Positions 13,030-16,292 of a DNA stretch of 16,292 nt are shown piece after piece. This DNA comes from 2-12-FULL-42-15 sp964196565 (lineage in GTDB: Bacteria > Pseudomonadota > Gammaproteobacteria > Coxiellales > Coxiellaceae), in contig CAXMUH010000089.1 of NCBI GenBank assembly GCA_964196565.1, positions 1 to 16,292 of the forward strand. Reading direction: 5' to 3'. The stretch's first letter is position 1. Every line of letters begins with the position of its first letter. The notes under the pieces were generated by a model that did not search any database, was not told the DNA's origin, and saw only the letters and a program-made list of their open reading frames with translations. The translations under genes and the position numbers were made by a program.

Positions 13030-13216
13030 TATACCCAGCGCGGATTAGTTTTAGGTGTAGCCCGGACAAAAATTTATTTTTGGCCGGGAATGTTGCGCGA
13101 AGCGCGACTCAAAAAGCTGGAATCATGCTTTGCATGATGCTTCCCGGCCGACAAGTCGTCCGGGCTACTTCAAAAGCTGTCAGAAAAACACCTAGTTTTT
13201 AAGTGGCTTGGGCATA
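13030..13216. repeat. Palindromic element bordered by the same arms as the 1.7-1.9 kb element
   Basis: Left arm, plus strand: TATACCCAG (13030-13038), 14 bases, AGGTG (13053-13057). Right arm, minus strand: TATGCCCAA (13208-13216), 14 bases, AGGTG (13189-13193), TTTTTCTG. The right arm matches 1723-1757 at 31 of 35 positions, all four differences being transitions. The core has an outer stem GTAGCCCGGA (13057-13066) with TCCGGGCTAC (13159-13168), an inner stem GGCCGGGAA (13082-13090) with TTCCCGGCC (13141-13149), a GCGCGAAGCGC hairpin near 13095-13106, and ATCATGC(ttt)GCATGAT (13122-13138). Relative to the 1.7 kb element the arm types are swapped, so the copies lie in opposite orientation. 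It holds no gene. Confidence 0.75.
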
Positions 13217-13229
13217 CGCCGCAGCCATC

Positions 13230-13258
13230 AATTCTTGCTACCGGCATTAGCGAGAATT
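13230..13258. promoter_or_regulatory. Candidate operator upstream of the HlyD/FUSC efflux operon
   Basis: AATTCTTGCTA (13230-13240) and TAGCGAGAATT (13248-13258) form an 11-base inverted repeat with one mismatch and a 7-base centre. It ends 16 bases before the membrane-fusion gene and beside a TACAAT (13263-13268). Its size and place fit a dimeric repressor or LysR-type site. No regulator gene is adjacent in the window. Confidence 0.45.
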
Positions 13259-13274
13259 GTTGTACAATGTATAG

Positions 13275-14291
13275 ATGAGGACACTTAAGGGATTGTTAAA
13301 TCTAACTAAGCGCAGCGCGCGATGGATCGTAGCGTTCATTATTGTGCTATTACTCGTGTATGGCTATTACATTCTGTTTATTCGAAACCCTTATACCACC
13401 GACGCATTTGTACAAGGGCATTGGCTAAAAGTCGCAGCCCGAGTTGATGGTCCTGTGGTTAAACTGAATGTTGTTAATAACCAAGAGGTCCATAAGGGCC
13501 AGGTGTTGTTTCAGATCGACCCCACGCTTTATCGATTACGGATGAATTCAGCAGCGGCTAAGCTTCACGCCATCAATCAAAGTTTAAGCGCCTTGGAACA
13601 AGAAATTAAAGCTGCATCTTACATGGTGAGAGAAAGAGAAGCTCAGTTGAAGTTTGCACAAATCCAATATAAACGATTTATTCGTCTACAAAGAGAGGGT
13701 GCAGTTTCCATTGCGCGATATGACGCAGCGCAAGAGCAACTGCGGGCTTTGCGAGCCGAGCGTCAGCAAGCCATTTATACGCTAAACAAATTAGAGCAGC
13801 AATTGGGAAGCATAGAAACCAATGGCCGAAGAGCACAAGCTACAGCCGAGCTCAACCTCGCTCGAAAAAAATTGTCCTACACAACAATCATCGCTCGTGC
13901 GAGTGGTAAACTTTCAAATTTTTATGTGCGCGTAGGTGATTACATTAAAGTGGGTGAACCCTTATTCTCAATTGTGGAAAATGAATATTGGTGGGTGCAA
14001 GCAAACTATTTGGAATATGAGTTGCGACGAATTAAACCTAATCAAAGTGCAGATGTTATCGTTTCAATGTATCCCGGTCATGTTTTTAAAGGGTCAGTCA
14101 CCTCCGTTGGTGCTGGAATTAGTCGGGGTCGAAATATCTCCAAGCAAAACACATTACCGATCGTTAAAGAAAGCATTAATTGGTTACGGCTTTTTAGTCG
14201 ATTTCCCGTTTTTATTCATATCACTGACACCGATAAAGCATATCCTTTGAGAGTGGGGGCAACAGCAATAGTGATGATTCATGTTAGATAG
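13275..14291 (+). CDS. HlyD/EmrA-type membrane fusion protein of a FUSC efflux pair (AaeA-like)
   Basis: The 338-residue protein has a short cytoplasmic N terminus, one inner-membrane span at about 17-36, and the biotinyl-lipoyl half-motif TTDAFVQGHWLKVAARVDGP followed by VVKLNVVNNQEVHKGQVLFQ (about 41-80). A long alpha-helical hairpin rich in Gln, Glu and Ala follows (about 85-195), then the second lipoyl half (LSYTTIIARASGKLSNFYVR) and a beta-barrel region. The ending NWLRLFSRFPVFIHITDTD resembles adaptors paired with FUSC pumps such as AaeA/AaeB. It would connect the inner-membrane pump to an outer-membrane exit duct such as TolC, which is not in the window. Its stop overlaps the downstream pump start by 11 bases. 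The ribosome-binding site before ATG 13275 is poor. The substrate is unknown; aromatic acids are the AaeAB precedent. Confidence 0.9.
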   Translation: MRTLKGLLNLTKRSARWIVAFIIVLLLVYGYYILFIRNPYTTDAFVQGHWLKVAARVDGPVVKLNVVNNQEVHKGQVLFQIDPTLYRLRMNSAAAKLHAINQSLSALEQEIKAASYMVREREAQLKFAQIQYKRFIRLQREGAVSIARYDAAQEQLRALRAERQQAIYTLNKLEQQLGSIETNGRRAQATAELNLARKKLSYTTIIARASGKLSNFYVRVGDYIKVGEPLFSIVENEYWWVQANYLEYELRRIKPNQSADVIVSMYPGHVFKGSVTSVGAGISRGRNISKQNTLPIVKESINWLRLFSRFPVFIHITDTDKAYPLRVGATAIVMIHVR

Positions 14292-16292
14292 AACTTTTTT
14301 TAATAAATTGGCATTTAAAACGGCAATAAAAGCGGGTATTGCACTTACCATTGCTGCAAGCATTGCTTACTATTATCATTGGTCGCTATTTTGGTGGGCT
14401 ATCTTTGTGGCCTTTTTATCTATCGCGCCCGATATTGGCTCATCGATTATGATGATGATTGCGCGTTTTACAGGGACGTTCGTCGGCGCATTTTTTGCGG
14501 TTATTATTGCATTATTTTATCAATATCCTTGGGTTTATTATTTCTTGATATTTATTTTCATTTTCGTCTGTTTATATTATATTGTTAAACCTGCGGTGTC
14601 GTGGGCAGGCATTCTATGTTTGGTAACAGGGGTGGTGGTCACTTTGGTCGGGCCAAAATACAGTGTTGGTATATTTCATTATGCAGTTGAGCGTTGTTTA
14701 CAGATTTCATTTGCGATCGTCGTGGTTACGTTTACCTTGTTAATTTTAAAAGGGCAATATGCACATCGTATACTAAGAGAAAAAATTAAAGTTGTGTTAG
14801 GTAAATATCAGTCGCTTTGGGAGTTGGTGATTCAGAATTATATTTCGGGAAAGTCTTCAGATAATATTCAAGAATCTGTTAGAGAAATAAGCGTTGAGCT
14901 TAATGCGATGCTGACGCTTCTTGGATTTGCACGCTATGAGGTCTGGAAAAAGAATTTTAACGCAGGGCAATGTTTGGCGTTGATTAATCTATTGAAACGC
15001 TTACTGGCGATATTTGCTGCAATTAATGAGGCCTCTCGTTATGTGAAATCCAGTGATTTTAATGAGGAGGTTCAACAATACCTCCATCGATTAGGGGGTG
15101 TTGTTACAAATTCACTCGCAAATATTATGATGCTCACGGAAGAGGTGTCAACCTCATATGATCAGAAAATAGATGAATTGGAGTCGGGGTTTGTAAAATT
15201 AATGGATGAAACGCTTGCGGATTTTGTGAAAAAAAAGGGTGAGAATACAAAAAAAGAATTAAATCGTATAGCCTGGTTTAGTTTAGTTCAGCGTATACTT
15301 TTGGTAACATCGCTGATGCGTCGGGTCACCGTGTTGATGAATTCAGATAAAGTAAATGTAAAATTAAAAGAACAATTAGATGAAGAGTTACGTTCGGTTA
15401 AGGGGGAAGAGCATCGCGACACAATGTTTAATTCTATTCGGGTGCGGCTTGCATTGCACGGCGCTGTTGCTGCAGCGATTATGATTACGTTGCAAGAGTA
15501 TTTTCGTTGGTCGCCTTTGCTTGGTATGGTAGCGACGATCACCAGCATGTTTATTGCTGTATCAATGGTATTGCCTATCGCAGGGAATATCGGTCTTGGC
15601 ATTGTGGGGGCGGCGCTGGGAGCTTTATATACTTATTTCTCGCTCGTGTTTTTAAATTATTATCCGGGTTATGCAACGGTGCTCATGTGTCTATTTGTTG
15701 GTGCAGTGATTGCATCGTATTTTATTGTGATCACCAAATTACAAGGAAGGTCATTTTTGATCTTTTCTATTTATTTTGCTTTGGTTTTGGTTTACGTGAT
15801 GACTGAAATGCCGGCTGAGCGCACTAATCTAGATATTTCAATTGTATTAATGTTGGCGATATTTATGACTGCAGTGATAAGCTCAGTGGTTAGTCGTGTT
15901 ATCTTTCCGATTAAATATAAAAAAATAATGCAAAAAAGATTAGAGCTCTGTTTAATTGGTCAAGGTTTATTATTAAGGCGCTTAGAAAAAACTGCTGTGA
16001 ACAGCAAACATTTATCGATAATGAAAAATGATATTTATCAGCAGTCTCAATTAATTAATAGGGCCAGGACCTCTATTCAATATTGTATTGATCAAGAGCT
16101 TTACAATGGTGCTCAGATAGATCAAATTCGTGAGTTAACTTATAGCTGTGAGTTAATGCTATTAGCTAATTTAAGCATGATGCATCCATTGAGCGTCCTT
16201 CCTGACCAAAAATTAATTGAAGCGCTCCGGGTTAAGTTGCATGCAGAATATCGAATAATGATCAAAAATCTTTTTAATTATTCGAGGAATAT
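14281..16292 (+). CDS. FUSC-family inner-membrane efflux transporter (AaeB-like), partial at the right edge
   Basis: Reading from ATG 14281, the frame is open without a stop for 670 codons to the window end. It begins MLDRTFFNKLAFKTAIKAGI inside the last codons of the fusion-protein gene, an 11-base overlap that implies translational coupling. Hydrophobic segments cluster at about residues 18-160 (with WWAIFVAFLSIAPDIGSSIM) and again at about 389-547 (WSPLLGMVATITSMFIAVSM, LPIAGNIGLGIVGAALGALY). Each cluster is followed by a charged helical cytoplasmic stretch. This duplicated layout is that of FUSC (fusaric acid resistance/AaeB) proteins, usually about 650-720 residues, so only a short tail is missing. 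It would export the substrate together with the HlyD-type partner; no specific substrate can be read from the sequence. Confidence 0.87.
   Translation, partial: MLDRTFFNKLAFKTAIKAGIALTIAASIAYYYHWSLFWWAIFVAFLSIAPDIGSSIMMMIARFTGTFVGAFFAVIIALFYQYPWVYYFLIFIFIFVCLYYIVKPAVSWAGILCLVTGVVVTLVGPKYSVGIFHYAVERCLQISFAIVVVTFTLLILKGQYAHRILREKIKVVLGKYQSLWELVIQNYISGKSSDNIQESVREISVELNAMLTLLGFARYEVWKKNFNAGQCLALINLLKRLLAIFAAINEASRYVKSSDFNEEVQQYLHRLGGVVTNSLANIMMLTEEVSTSYDQKIDELESGFVKLMDETLADFVKKKGENTKKELNRIAWFSLVQRILLVTSLMRRVTVLMNSDKVNVKLKEQLDEELRSVKGEEHRDTMFNSIRVRLALHGAVAAAIMITLQEYFRWSPLLGMVATITSMFIAVSMVLPIAGNIGLGIVGAALGALYTYFSLVFLNYYPGYATVLMCLFVGAVIASYFIVITKLQGRSFLIFSIYFALVLVYVMTEMPAERTNLDISIVLMLAIFMTAVISSVVSRVIFPIKYKKIMQKRLELCLIGQGLLLRRLEKTAVNSKHLSIMKNDIYQQSQLINRARTSIQYCIDQELYNGAQIDQIRELTYSCELMLLANLSMMHPLSVLPDQKLIEALRVKLHAEYRIMIKNLFNYSRN

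Noticed and set aside
13936..14250. 104-codon open frame inside the membrane fusion gene
   Set aside because: It lies wholly within a well-supported gene in another frame and has no recognisable features.
14379..14588. 69-codon open frame at the start of the pump region
   Set aside because: The overlapping frame from 14281 is open to the window end and carries the FUSC features, so this is a shadow frame.
15507..15806. 99-codon open frame near the right edge
   Set aside because: Shadow frame inside the FUSC pump gene; its Cys- and His-rich product has no family resemblance.

Overview
The window looks like chromosomal DNA of a moderately AT-rich gammaproteobacterium. The evidence is the mrcA / pilM-pilN-pilO divergent arrangement, WaaC heptosyltransferase, gamma-type RsmJ, ErpA and an outer-membrane barrel. 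The low GC, the weakly conserved pilus genes and a multi-membrane-span orphan protein would fit Legionellales (Legionella/Coxiella relatives), but that placement is inference. I found no tRNA, rRNA, CRISPR array, transposase or phage gene.

Layout. Positions 1-1649 (minus strand) hold the start of a type IV pilus inner-membrane platform operon in the order pilM-pilN-pilO. The genes overlap by a few bases and pilO runs off the left edge. A 360-base divergent intergenic region follows, holding two promoters separated by a repeat element, and then mrcA (PBP1A, plus). A repeat with cloverleaf-like folding lies between mrcA and the convergent waaC. Next come an OmpW-like/porin-like small barrel (plus), a bidirectional terminator, hemL (minus, probable TTG start), a rubredoxin (plus), a repeat, hemJ (minus), erpA (plus), two DnaA-box-like sites, a DUF938 methyltransferase (plus), a 519-residue membrane protein of unknown function (plus), a C-terminally short MscS-type channel (minus), rsmJ (minus), another repeat element, and a HlyD-type membrane fusion protein overlapping a FUSC-type efflux pump gene that leaves the right edge.

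How genes work together. pilMNO build the pilus alignment complex, and mrcA and waaC serve the cell wall and LPS core. hemL and hemJ are early and late steps of tetrapyrrole synthesis, and erpA and rubredoxin are iron-sulfur or iron redox proteins, so 6.6-9.2 kb is an iron-cofactor neighbourhood. The HlyD/FUSC pair resembles the AaeA/AaeB efflux type.

The most unusual signal is in the intergenic DNA. Five copies of one arm motif, TAT(A/G)C(C/T)CA(A/G) then exactly 14 bases then AGG(TG), border three elements of nested inverted repeats at 1.7-1.9, 4.5 and 13.0-13.2 kb. Two elements have one arm of each of two subtypes at opposite ends and lie in opposite orientations, as expected of a small dispersed non-coding element family. 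No new defence or biosynthetic system was found. The other items worth following up are the PilM with apparently lost nucleotide-binding residues, the orphan membrane protein, and the DnaA-box cluster.
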